From the NCBI RefSeq assembly GCF_900069005.2, contig NZ_LN831279.1, forward strand, positions 456,305 through 520,304: a stretch of DNA of 64,000 nt, read 5' to 3'. The notes beneath the pieces are model-generated. The model was not told where the DNA came from, did no database searches, and saw only the letters and a program-made list of their open reading frames with translations. The position numbers were made by a program, and so were the translations under genes. Position 1 is the stretch's first letter. The number at the start of each line of letters is the position of its first letter. The stretch is from Paenibacillus sp. GM2 (GTDB lineage: Bacteria > Bacillota > Bacilli > Paenibacillales > Paenibacillaceae). This document shows, one piece after another, positions 1 through 8,179 of the stretch.

Positions 1-488
1 TCTTCGCCCTGCTCGGCGGCGCCCCGCTGGCGATCGCATACCGGGCCGTGAATACGCTGGACTCGATGGTCGGCTACAAGAACGATAAGTATATCGATCT
101 GGGTTGGGCCTCGGCCCGGCTGGATGATGTGGCGAATTATATTCCCGCGCGTATAACAGCCTTACTGCTGTTCCTTGGGGCCTGGCTGATGAGGCTTGAT
201 GTGAAGGGGGCCGTACGCGCTGTACGGCGCGATGCTCCGAAGCATCCCAGTCCAAACAGCGGTTACCCGGAAGCTGCGGTAGCCGGAGCGCTAGGTGTTC
301 AGCTTGGCGGAGAAAATTCGTATCATGGTGTCGTATCGTTCCGGGCTCACATGGGCGAGAAAACTCGTGAGCTTCATGGCGAGGATATTCCACGTGCGGT
401 TGGACTGATGTTTTTCACAGCGAATGCGGCAGTCTTGCTGGGGACGTTGATTGTGGTCTGGGTGAATGGCGGATGGCATGGGATCTGA
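1..488 (+). CDS. cobD: Adenosylcobinamide-phosphate synthase, C-terminal part
   Basis: This is the 3' end of a cobD/cbiB gene cut by the window edge; the first full codon is at position 3. CobD/CbiB is an integral membrane enzyme that joins the aminopropanol arm to cobyric acid to make adenosylcobinamide. The visible part has the family block NTLDSMVGYKNDKY and then LDDVANYIPARI. A hydrophobic segment follows, and another lies at the C terminus (AAVLLGTLIVVWV). The rest of the late cobalamin pathway (cobT, cobU, cobS, cobQ) lies about 21 kb downstream, so the pathway is split here. Family assignment is secure; the N-terminal part is not visible. Confidence 0.93.
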   Translation, partial: FALLGGAPLAIAYRAVNTLDSMVGYKNDKYIDLGWASARLDDVANYIPARITALLLFLGAWLMRLDVKGAVRAVRRDAPKHPSPNSGYPEAAVAGALGVQLGGENSYHGVVSFRAHMGEKTRELHGEDIPRAVGLMFFTANAAVLLGTLIVVWVNGGWHGI

Positions 489-628
489 GTGTGAAGTGAC
501 ATGTGAGGTTTTCATAGTAGTGATGTAGTTCAGATTAACGCAGGTTCACTCATTTGCCTTGTATCAGCAGCTTGTGAATGGTCAAGTAATGAATAATAGA
601 ATCTTATGGATGGAAAGGTGGAGGAGCA

Positions 629-1489
629 ATGGGATATGAATTTGTGATCGAGCCGCTAAGCTATATCGCTTTCGAGGATGAGACGGCGCAGCTGGAGCAA
701 TGCAAGGAATGGGGACTGGTCTCCGGCAAGGCAATAAAGACAAAGGCGTTCTATTACAAGGGATACGGCCAGAATCTTCCCTGCAATATTGTTGGAATGG
801 TGGATAAAAATACCGCAGTAATTGAATTGGAAAATAAGCAATTGCACTGCATTCACCCTTCTTATTTGAAGGAGATGCAGGCGGCGAGCTATGGACAGAA
901 GCCGGTTGCGGAGGAGGCGGGGGCGGATGATCCTGAAAATGCAGTGTCTGAGACTGATGAAGCGTTAACCTCTTCCGAGCTGGATCATAACGAAGTACAG
1001 GTGGAAGAGGGAACCTCGGAGGATGCTGAAGTGGTAGTGACGGCAGCGGCGGATCAAAATACGGAAGCAATAACGACTGAACCCGAACCTGCTGCTGAGT
1101 CTCCCGAGGGGGTCGAACCGCCTATCGTTGATATTTCGGACCCCGATTATGCACCGAAGGAAAAAGTGAAGAAAACGAAGAAGGCGAAAATTGAACTGCC
1201 TGAGGGCAAAGTGAAAATGAAGGCTACAGTGCAGGATTTTACGACGGTACCGAATCATTTTGCCGATCGGGACGATGAAGTAATTATCTACGAGGCGGTT
1301 GCAATTCTGGAGCCGGACACCGAAATCGGAGAAGCCTGGTCCAGCCATAGCGCAACCCTTAAAAAGCTTGAGCTTGCCATCGGGGATACAATTACTTTTG
1401 AAGCGAAAATAGTGGCCAAGAAGCTGACCAAACACCCGGTAGCTTATAAAATCAACAACCCGGCCAAAATTCAAAAGGAAAACTCCTGA
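629..1489 (+). CDS. Hypothetical protein with acidic linker and basic C-terminal domain
   Basis: I do not recognise this 286-residue protein. It has three parts. Residues 1-85 look like a small folded domain rich in beta strands. Residues about 90-175 are a low-complexity linker rich in Glu, Asp, Ala and Thr, probably disordered. Residues about 180-286 are a lysine-rich stretch followed by a domain that alternates strands and could be an OB-like fold. No signal peptide or membrane segment is visible. The start at 629 has GGTGGAGG seven bases upstream. It stands alone between cobD and a repeat array. The fold suggestion is a guess. Confidence 0.7.
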   Translation: MGYEFVIEPLSYIAFEDETAQLEQCKEWGLVSGKAIKTKAFYYKGYGQNLPCNIVGMVDKNTAVIELENKQLHCIHPSYLKEMQAASYGQKPVAEEAGADDPENAVSETDEALTSSELDHNEVQVEEGTSEDAEVVVTAAADQNTEAITTEPEPAAESPEGVEPPIVDISDPDYAPKEKVKKTKKAKIELPEGKVKMKATVQDFTTVPNHFADRDDEVIIYEAVAILEPDTEIGEAWSSHSATLKKLELAIGDTITFEAKIVAKKLTKHPVAYKINNPAKIQKENS

Positions 1490-1525
1490 ACAAATCGAAT
1501 AGCGCCTCTTTAAGCCATTTCTAAC

Positions 1526-1808
1526 GAAACTGAGAATCGTTATTTGGGCTGTAAAAGGCCGATAAAAGTTTTAACGAAACTGGGTATCGCTATTTCAGCA
1601 AAAAAGTAGCAAAAGGCCTGCCTTTTTCGCAAATAACGATCTGTAGTTTCGTTAGATATGATTTAGCGCTTATTTAGGTGGAATAACGATCCGTAGTTTC
1701 GTTAGATTTGAATTGACGCTCATTTTGGTGAAGTAGCGATCCGTAGTTTTGCTAGGTCTGAAATTAATGCCTATTTTGGTGAAATAACGATCCATAGTTT
1801 CGTTAGAG
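1526..1808. repeat. Array of six 25-bp repeats, two inverted relative to four
   Basis: This non-coding stretch holds six imperfect copies of a roughly 25-bp unit. Two copies, near 1530 and 1571, read TAACGAAACT and end in CGTTATTT or CGCTATTT. Four copies, near 1631, 1681, 1731 and 1781, read in the opposite orientation as ATAACGAT, a short spacer and TAGTTTCGTTAG, at about 50-bp spacing. A transcript could fold into long hairpins by pairing the two orientations. No ORF with a ribosome site is seen. Related elements with TAACGGAA cores occur at 16153 and 52150. Confidence 0.85.
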
Positions 1809-1887
1809 AGCTGTAAAGTTCAAAAAGCAGTTTGGGCGTTTCAATCTATCGACTTTTATTTTTAGCAAAGAGAGGAGGAGGCTCATC

Positions 1888-3207
1888 ATGCAAATCAAGA
1901 TTGGTATTATTGGCATACGGCCGGTTGTGGACAAGCTGCTCAAAGTGCTTAAGGCGTTTCCGACGTTTATACCGATTGTGAGGATTGTGCAGGACGAAGG
2001 CGAGGTTCCAGCGGCCGCTGAGCTGCTGATGGCTGAGGTGGAGGCGCTGATTTTGTTTGGGGCGCAATCGCACCGCAAGGTGAAGGAGAAAGTCAATGTG
2101 ACGATTCCAGTGCATTATGTTCCTTTAACCGGAGCAGGGCTGTACCGGACGCTGTTTCAAGCTCTGCAGACCGGTCGTCTGGACGGCGGCATCTGCATCG
2201 ATTCACTGACCAGGACGATGGTTACGAATGCTCTTCAGGATCTCGGGATCGAGCAGACGAGAATCGTACTCTACAATGGTCCTGCACATGCTTCAGCGGA
2301 CAAGCTGTTTGCTTTTCACCAACAACAGCTGAACGCCGGGGCCTGCTCTTTGGCGATTACCGGGGTAGAATCGGTTGCCCGCAGATTATCCGCTGCTGGT
2401 GCTGCCAATGAGTGGCTGGTTCCATCGGATCAGGATATGAGCGTAACCCTGGAGCGTGCGCTGCTGTCCACAGAATCCAGGCGGATGAAGGAATCGCAAA
2501 TTGTGGTGGGCATGATCAAGGTCGATGAGTTCGGCAAGCTTGTGATGAAGCGCGGCAGCGAGCATGAGGTACAGAAGCTGAAGCTTGACATCCACCGGAT
2601 GGTATTGGATTATGTTGAGTCGCTGGATGGCTATCTGACGCCGATCGGTGGCGATGAGTATTTATTTTTTACAACGCGAGGCATCTTCGAGCGGGAAACC
2701 GGCGGGTACAAGACGATTCCGCTGGCCAAGGATGCCAACCAGTCCTTCGGGATTTCCCTTAGCTTTGGAGTCGGGTTTGGAACCTCAGCCAATGAGGCGG
2801 GAACCAACGCGCGGGCTGCGCTGCGCAAATCTAGGGAAGCCGGCGGGAATACCTGCTTCATTATCCGCGAGGATCAGACGTTGATCGGACCGCTGGAAAT
2901 GTCGGATCCTATACAGACTGTGCTGTCTCCTACCTACTCCGGCTTAATAAAACAAGCGGAGGAAGCGGGGATGACAAGCGCTTATTTGAGCAAGCTGCTG
3001 TCTTATACGGCGAAATTCGGCAAATATGAATATACGGTGCATGAGCTTGCTGCTTTGCTTGATATTACAGTCAGAAGTGCCCATCGGCTGCTGCTGCTTT
3101 GGATCGATAACGGACTTGTTGATATTGCCGGAATGGAGAAGGTGCCAAAGGGGCGACCTCGGCAAATTTACCGTTTTTCCTTTTTAAAGGATAAGGCCAT
3201 GATTTAA
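1888..3207 (+). CDS. Transcriptional regulator with receptor, GGDEF-like and winged-helix parts
   Basis: This 439-residue protein is probably the regulator of the operon that follows. Residues 1-180 resemble a periplasmic-binding or PrpR-N-like sensor fold (IGIIGIRPVVDKL at the start, then short alpha/beta repeats). Residues about 205-335 look like a degenerate nucleotidyl-cyclase domain with GGDEY at 254-258 and SFGVGFG further on. Residues about 370-439 form a winged helix (YTVHELAALLDITVRSAHRL). No signal peptide is present, so it acts in the cytoplasm. The start has GAGAGGAGG just upstream. The last few bases before the next operon carry tandem repeats that may be its operator. The ligand is unknown. 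Confidence 0.75.
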   Translation: MQIKIGIIGIRPVVDKLLKVLKAFPTFIPIVRIVQDEGEVPAAAELLMAEVEALILFGAQSHRKVKEKVNVTIPVHYVPLTGAGLYRTLFQALQTGRLDGGICIDSLTRTMVTNALQDLGIEQTRIVLYNGPAHASADKLFAFHQQQLNAGACSLAITGVESVARRLSAAGAANEWLVPSDQDMSVTLERALLSTESRRMKESQIVVGMIKVDEFGKLVMKRGSEHEVQKLKLDIHRMVLDYVESLDGYLTPIGGDEYLFFTTRGIFERETGGYKTIPLAKDANQSFGISLSFGVGFGTSANEAGTNARAALRKSREAGGNTCFIIREDQTLIGPLEMSDPIQTVLSPTYSGLIKQAEEAGMTSAYLSKLLSYTAKFGKYEYTVHELAALLDITVRSAHRLLLLWIDNGLVDIAGMEKVPKGRPRQIYRFSFLKDKAMI

Positions 3208-3214
3208 ATTTTTT

Positions 3215-3250
3215 GACTATTTAAAGACTATTTAAAGATTTGTCTTTATA
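3215..3250 (+). promoter_or_regulatory. Tandem 11-bp operator candidate before the catabolic operon
   Basis: The unit GACTATTTAAA occurs twice back to back (3215-3236). It is followed by AAAGA-TTTG-TCTTT, a short inverted repeat. This lies in the 96-bp gap between the regulator gene and the operon start at 3304, so it is a natural operator candidate. A plausible -35 is TTGTCT with TTATGA 17 bases later, but the promoter is weak by eye. Confidence 0.5.
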
Positions 3251-3303
3251 TATCCCCCGTCGTTATGATGGAGACAGATCCACAGACGAAAGGGGAAAAT
3301 GCG

Positions 3304-4320
3304 TTGAGAACAATTGAGGAATTGGAAGCAAAATTGGCGGAGCCCTCCGAGGCATTGGTCAAGGATTTATCTACCATCGAAGGAAATATTCTGATTCTTG
3401 GTGTAGGCGGGAAAATGGGCCCTAGCCTAGCCCGGCTGGCGCAAAACGCTGTGCGTGAGGGCGGCTTGAACAAGCGCATCCTCGGCGTATCGCGATTTTC
3501 CAATGAAGAGGCGAGACGCGAGCTGGAGGACGCAGGTATAGAGACCATTTCCTGTGACCTGTTGAACGATGAGGAGCTGATGAAGCTGCCCCATGCTGAC
3601 AACATTATTTATATGGCTGGCAATAAATTTGGAACTACGGGCCGGGAGCATTTCACCTGGGGCATGAATACGTATTTGCCGGGCCGGGTGGCCGAGAAAT
3701 ATAAGGATTCGCGGATCGTCGTATTCTCTTCGGGGAATATTTATCCGTTTATGCCGGTCGGCAGCGGCGGAGCCAGCGAATCGATTACACCGGAGCCGGT
3801 CGGGGAATATGCCCAATCGACCCTGGGGCGGGAGCGCATCTTTGAGTATCATTCGCATAAGAACGGAACGCCGATGCTGTTCTATCGCTTGAATTACGCG
3901 ATTGATATGCGCTATGGCGTACTGCTCGAAATCATCAAGTCTGTCCAGGAGCAGCGGGCGATCAATCTGACGATGGGGCATGCGAATGTGATCTGGCAGG
4001 GGGATGCCAACCAGATGGCGCTGCGCTGCCTGACGGAATGTACGAATCCGCCAAGCATTATGAATATCACCGGGCCGGAGACGATGTCGATCCGCTGGGC
4101 AGCTGAGGAGTTCGCCAAGCGGCTTGGCAAGGAAGCGATCTTTGAAGGTATGGAATCCGAGCTGGCGCTGCTCAATAATGCCTCGAAGTCCCATCAGCGC
4201 TTCGGCTACCCAACGGTGTCCTTGCTGCAAATGATCGATTGGCTGGCCGAATGGGTTGAAGCCGGAGGAGCGACATGGAATAAACCGACTCATTTCCAGG
4301 AAAGAAAGGGGAAATTCTAG
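3304..4320 (+). CDS. NAD-dependent epimerase/dehydratase family protein
   Basis: First gene of the six-gene operon. It belongs to the extended short-chain dehydrogenase superfamily, which acts on nucleotide sugars or free sugar derivatives. The Rossmann glycine motif GVGGKMGP lies near residue 33. The C-terminal third (MNITGPETMSIRWAAEEFAKRL) is typical of substrate-binding parts of this family. A TTG start at 3304 is preferred: AAAGGGG sits about eight bases upstream, while the in-frame ATG at 3265 has none and would overlap the promoter region. The product would be 338 residues. It overlaps the next gene by one base. The substrate cannot be read from sequence. Confidence 0.8.
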   Translation: MRTIEELEAKLAEPSEALVKDLSTIEGNILILGVGGKMGPSLARLAQNAVREGGLNKRILGVSRFSNEEARRELEDAGIETISCDLLNDEELMKLPHADNIIYMAGNKFGTTGREHFTWGMNTYLPGRVAEKYKDSRIVVFSSGNIYPFMPVGSGGASESITPEPVGEYAQSTLGRERIFEYHSHKNGTPMLFYRLNYAIDMRYGVLLEIIKSVQEQRAINLTMGHANVIWQGDANQMALRCLTECTNPPSIMNITGPETMSIRWAAEEFAKRLGKEAIFEGMESELALLNNASKSHQRFGYPTVSLLQMIDWLAEWVEAGGATWNKPTHFQERKGKF

Positions 4321-5390
4321 TGGCTGCTACAACACTTTCACCGGAATTGATGAAAGCGCTGCACGAGGGGCTGGTCATCCCTGCCCACCCTCTGGCGTTG
4401 GATGAAAACCGTCGATTGGATGAGAAGCATCAACGGGCGTTAACCCGTTATTATGTCGCATCGGGGGCCGGTGGGATAGCGATCGGCGTTCATTCCACTC
4501 AATTTGAAATTCGTGATCCGGAGCATAATCTGCTTGAGCCTGTACTTAGAATGGCTGCAGAGGAGATCGCCAAGTCCGATATAGATCGTCCGTTTATTAA
4601 AGTGGCCGGCGTATGCGGGCCAACGGAGCAAGCGGTCAGTGAGGCGCGGTTAGCGAAATCCCTGGGCTACGATGCTATTCTGCTCAGTATGGGCGGACTG
4701 ATGTCCTGGAGTGAGCAGGATATTCTGGACAGGACGAAGCAGGTTGCCAACATTATACCGGTTATCGGCTTTTATTTGCAGCCGTCTGTTGGCGGGCGGA
4801 TTTTCAGCTTCGATTTTTGGCTCCAATTTGCCGAGATTCGGAATGTGGTCGCGATCAAGATGGCTCCGTTCAACCGTTACCAATCGCTCGACGTGGCGCG
4901 TGCAATCTGCTATTCCAGCCGACGGGATGAGATCGCGCTGTATACAGGCAATGATGATAATATCATTAATGACCTGCTGACCACCTACCGTTTTAAAGTG
5001 AATGGAGAGCTTGTGGAAAAGGCCGTTGTTGGCGGCTTGCTGGGCCATTGGGCCGTCTGGACGAAAAAAGCCGTCGAGCTGCTGGAAGAAATCAAGCTGG
5101 CCCGCCCTCATGGCGAAATTGCCAAGGAATGGTTAACCCGCAACATTCAGGTGACAGATACCAATGCGGCCTTTTTTGATCCTGCGCATCAGTTTGCCGG
5201 CTGTATTCCGGGCATTCATGAAGCACTGCGTCGTCAGGGCCTGATGCAGGGCATTTGGTGTCTAAATCCGCATGAGACGCTGTCGCCGGGGCAGATGGAG
5301 GAAATCGACCGTATGTATCGGGATTATCCGCATTTGCATGATGATGAATTTGTAGCAGCACATCTGGCCGAATGGCTTGAAGATCAATAA
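4320..5390 (+). CDS. Dihydrodipicolinate synthase-family aldolase/lyase
   Basis: A 356-residue member of the DapA/N-acetylneuraminate lyase family of Schiff-base TIM-barrel enzymes. Lys180 in VVAIKMAPFNRY is the likely Schiff-base lysine. The protein is about 60 residues longer than DapA itself, with the extra length in the C-terminal part. It is therefore probably not a lysine-pathway DapA but a catabolic aldolase or dehydratase. The GTG start overlaps the upstream TAG by one base and has AAAGGGG upstream, so the two are translationally coupled. The genes after it make pyruvate and ammonia from serine, which suggests a retro-aldol step feeding them. That link is inference. Confidence 0.82.
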   Translation: MAATTLSPELMKALHEGLVIPAHPLALDENRRLDEKHQRALTRYYVASGAGGIAIGVHSTQFEIRDPEHNLLEPVLRMAAEEIAKSDIDRPFIKVAGVCGPTEQAVSEARLAKSLGYDAILLSMGGLMSWSEQDILDRTKQVANIIPVIGFYLQPSVGGRIFSFDFWLQFAEIRNVVAIKMAPFNRYQSLDVARAICYSSRRDEIALYTGNDDNIINDLLTTYRFKVNGELVEKAVVGGLLGHWAVWTKKAVELLEEIKLARPHGEIAKEWLTRNIQVTDTNAAFFDPAHQFAGCIPGIHEALRRQGLMQGIWCLNPHETLSPGQMEEIDRMYRDYPHLHDDEFVAAHLAEWLEDQ

Positions 5391-5407
5391 ATAAGGAGGG
5401 CTCAAAC

Positions 5408-6091
5408 ATGCGATTCAAGGATGTATTTTCTATTATCGGTCCGAGCATGGTGGGCCCCTCCAGCTCTCATACTGCAGGTGCTGTGCGACTGGGAAGAACT
5501 GCACGTCATGTCCTTGGGGAGCAGCCGGAGCAGGTGGAGATCATTTTCTACGGTTCCTTTGCGACGACGCATCGTGGCCACGGTACAGATCTGGCTATAA
5601 TCGCCGGTCTGCTCGATTATGATACGGATGATCTGCGAATCCGGGAGGCTTTTGAACGGGCTGAAGAAGCCGGGATGAAGGTGAATATCCGCTCTGCACA
5701 GAAGGCTGGAGTGCACCCGAATACCGCAACAATGATTCTACAACGAGGAGATCAGAGGATCGTTGTAACGGGCAACTCTATTGGCGGAGGAAATATAGAG
5801 GTTGTCAGCATCGATGATTTCGATGTTAAATTTACGGCGATCTATCCGACGCTGCTGATCTTTCACGCCGATCGGCGCGGTATTTTGGCCGAGATGACGG
5901 ATATATTCAAACATGCCAACGCTAATATCGGTTATATGGAAGTCGATCGGAAGTCGCGAAGCGGAGATGCTCTGACTGTGATTGAGTGCGATGAAATATT
6001 AGCTGGTGAATTTATCGATAGAATCTGCGGCTTGCCGGATGTTGATAGGGTTCGTCTTATTCATCTTGGTGCTAAGGGGGACAAGGGATGA
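5408..6091 (+). CDS. sdaAB: L-serine dehydratase, iron-sulfur-dependent, beta subunit
   Basis: Beta chain of the two-subunit Bacillus-type L-serine ammonia-lyase, which converts L-serine to pyruvate and ammonia with a [4Fe-4S] cluster. The N-terminal block SIIGPSMVGPSSSHTAGAVR is diagnostic. Residues about 150-225 form an ACT domain (LLIFHADRRGILAEMTDIF), probably regulatory. The length of 227 residues is normal. AAGGAGGG sits upstream of the ATG. It overlaps the alpha-subunit gene by four bases (ATGA), as expected for a stoichiometric complex. Finding it inside a sugar/aldolase-type operon is unusual. Confidence 0.93.
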   Translation: MRFKDVFSIIGPSMVGPSSSHTAGAVRLGRTARHVLGEQPEQVEIIFYGSFATTHRGHGTDLAIIAGLLDYDTDDLRIREAFERAEEAGMKVNIRSAQKAGVHPNTATMILQRGDQRIVVTGNSIGGGNIEVVSIDDFDVKFTAIYPTLLIFHADRRGILAEMTDIFKHANANIGYMEVDRKSRSGDALTVIECDEILAGEFIDRICGLPDVDRVRLIHLGAKGDKG

Positions 6092-6972
6092 AGTTCGCAA
6101 ATTTAGAGCAATTGATTCGGCTTTGTGAGCAAGAAGCGGTTGCGATCGGGCAGTTGATGGTTGCAGAACAGGCAGCCGAGACGGGAAAAACGGAGCAGCA
6201 AGTCATTCTGCAGATGACGGAGTACTATGGAGTTATGAAAGAGGCGGTTCAAAAGGGGTTAGTGAGCGAGATGTTGCCTCGCAGCGGATTAACCGGCGGG
6301 GATGCCAGGCGGGTTCATGCCTACTTGCAGGAAGGCATGCCTTCCCTCGGCGAGGAAACCTGCACCGCAATGGCATATGCACTGGCAGTGTCTGAGGTGA
6401 ATGCTTCGATGGGAAGAATTATTGCCACTCCCACGGCAGGCTCCTGCGGTATTATCCCCGGGGTGTTTGTCAGCTCGCAGGAACGATTTGGCTGGAGCGA
6501 TGCGCATATGGTTCAGGGACTGTTCAGCGCGGGAGCGATCGGATATGTTATTGCTAATAATTCATTCGTATCCGGGGCGGAAGGCGGATGTCAGGCTGAG
6601 GTTGGCTCGGCCATCGGTATGGCTGCCGGAGCACTGGTTGAGCTGCGTGGAGGAACGCCGGAGCAGGCGGTGCATGCCGTAGGCCTGGCGTTGAAAAATA
6701 CGCTCGGACTGATTTGTGATCCGGTAGCCGGTTTGGTCGAGATCCCCTGTATCATCAGAAACGGCTTTGGCGCGGTTACGGCGATGGCTGCCGCGGATAT
6801 GGCATTGGCCGGAATAAGGAGCGTTATTCCGTCGGATGAGGTTATCGATGTGATGCTGGAGGTCGGTAGCATGATGCCCGAGAAGCATCGCGAGACAGCG
6901 CAGGGCGGGCTCGCGCAGACCCCTACTGGCAAGAGGATTATGAAGGAGCTGTATGAGAAAGAGGAGGGATGA
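6088..6972 (+). CDS. sdaAA: L-serine dehydratase, iron-sulfur-dependent, alpha subunit
   Basis: Catalytic chain of the two-subunit L-serine ammonia-lyase; 294 residues, the usual length. Cysteines likely to hold the [4Fe-4S] cluster are seen in PTAGSCGIIPG, GAEGGCQAEVG and LICDPVAG, with a further one in VEIPCIIRNGFGA. These are the conserved blocks of the family. The start overlaps the end of the beta-subunit gene (ATGA). Cytoplasmic and oxygen-sensitive by analogy with the family. In this operon its job is probably to drain serine released by earlier steps into pyruvate. Confidence 0.93.
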   Translation: MKFANLEQLIRLCEQEAVAIGQLMVAEQAAETGKTEQQVILQMTEYYGVMKEAVQKGLVSEMLPRSGLTGGDARRVHAYLQEGMPSLGEETCTAMAYALAVSEVNASMGRIIATPTAGSCGIIPGVFVSSQERFGWSDAHMVQGLFSAGAIGYVIANNSFVSGAEGGCQAEVGSAIGMAAGALVELRGGTPEQAVHAVGLALKNTLGLICDPVAGLVEIPCIIRNGFGAVTAMAAADMALAGIRSVIPSDEVIDVMLEVGSMMPEKHRETAQGGLAQTPTGKRIMKELYEKEEG

Positions 6973-6974
6973 AG

Positions 6975-8162
6975 ATGAGATTATCATCATTCGTTCATGC
7001 GGGCAAACAAATTGAGGCGGAGCTGATTGCTTTTCGCAGGGAGCTGCACCGTTACCCCGAGTTAAGCTTGCAGGAATCGGAGACAGCCGCGAAGGTAGCG
7101 CAGCGGCTTGGCGAGCTTGGGATTGATTTCCGCAGTAGAGTTGGTGGAAATGGCATCGTTGCTGAGCTGACCGGGGAGCAGCCGGGGCCGGTTATTGCGC
7201 TGCGGGCGGATATGGATGCTCTGCCGATTCATGAGGAATCAGGACTGGAGTTCGCTTCTACGCGCCCGGGAATTATGCATGCCTGCGGGCATGATGCACA
7301 TACAGCTATTTTGCTAGGTGCAGCGGAGCTGCTGGCCGACAAAAAAATAAAGGGTACCGTGCGCTTTCTGTTCCAAGCGGCTGAGGAGATTAATGCAGGA
7401 GCGAAGGCGATGGTTGAGCAGGGCGCGCTGGAAGGCGTTGATGAAATCTACGGACTGCATAATCTCCCGACCTTATCCGCAGGACTGGCGGCTACGAGGT
7501 ATGGTTCCCTGATGGGCTCGGTCGATCGCATCGAGATTCATCTGGAAGGCCGCGGCGGACATGGAGCGATTCCGGATCAATCCGTCGATCCGGTTGTATG
7601 TGCTGCCAATATCATTATGGCGCTGCAGAGCATTGTCAGCCGGGAGGTCTCTCCCTTTGATCCGGTTGTCGTTACAATCGGCAGCATCAAGTCGGGCGAA
7701 GCGAACAATGTGATTCCGCATTACGCGGATATGACCGGTACAATCCGTACCTTTGACGCCAAAATTCAAAAGCAGATGCCGGAGAGAATAGAGCGAATCG
7801 TCAAGCAAATAGCCGCAGGCCATAAATGCCAGGCGGAGCTCAAATATATCGGGCAGACTCCTGTGTTAATCAATGATGAGGAATGCAATCGTCATGTTGA
7901 GCAGGTGATCGATCAGATGATAGGCTCTGAGCGCAGAGTCGAGGCCCCTCCAACCCTGGCTGGCGAGGACTTCTCTGTCTATTTGCAGCATGTGCCGGGT
8001 TGCTTCTTCTGGCTGGGCTCAGGCCCCGCTGTGGATGCAAGCAGCGCTTATGGACTTCATCATCCGAAATATAGATTGAATGAAGATTGTATTCCGCTTG
8101 GTGCGGCCTTACTTGCAGCTGTAGCACAGCAGAGATTAGCTGTAAACGAACATACCGTCTGA
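6975..8162 (+). CDS. M20 family amidohydrolase
   Basis: A metal-dependent peptidase-M20D type amidohydrolase. This group removes N-acyl groups from amino acids or hydrolyses related amides. Metal-binding residues appear in HACGHDAHTA (about residues 100-110) and in AAEEINAGA with the catalytic glutamate. A dimerisation domain follows (GRGGHGAIPDQSVDPV). The ATG at 6975 has GGAGGG six bases upstream and is preferred to the ATG at 6969, which touches that site. The N-terminal half is very like hippurate and N-acetyl-amino-acid hydrolases. In this operon it may deacylate an N-acyl intermediate before the serine dehydratase acts; that is inference. Confidence 0.87.
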   Translation: MRLSSFVHAGKQIEAELIAFRRELHRYPELSLQESETAAKVAQRLGELGIDFRSRVGGNGIVAELTGEQPGPVIALRADMDALPIHEESGLEFASTRPGIMHACGHDAHTAILLGAAELLADKKIKGTVRFLFQAAEEINAGAKAMVEQGALEGVDEIYGLHNLPTLSAGLAATRYGSLMGSVDRIEIHLEGRGGHGAIPDQSVDPVVCAANIIMALQSIVSREVSPFDPVVVTIGSIKSGEANNVIPHYADMTGTIRTFDAKIQKQMPERIERIVKQIAAGHKCQAELKYIGQTPVLINDEECNRHVEQVIDQMIGSERRVEAPPTLAGEDFSVYLQHVPGCFFWLGSGPAVDASSAYGLHHPKYRLNEDCIPLGAALLAAVAQQRLAVNEHTV

Positions 8163-8179
8163 GAAAGGGGATAACAAGG

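Noticed and set aside
1526-1808. CRISPR array
   Set aside because: Units are in mixed orientation, imperfect, and the spacers are related to each other; no cas genes are present.
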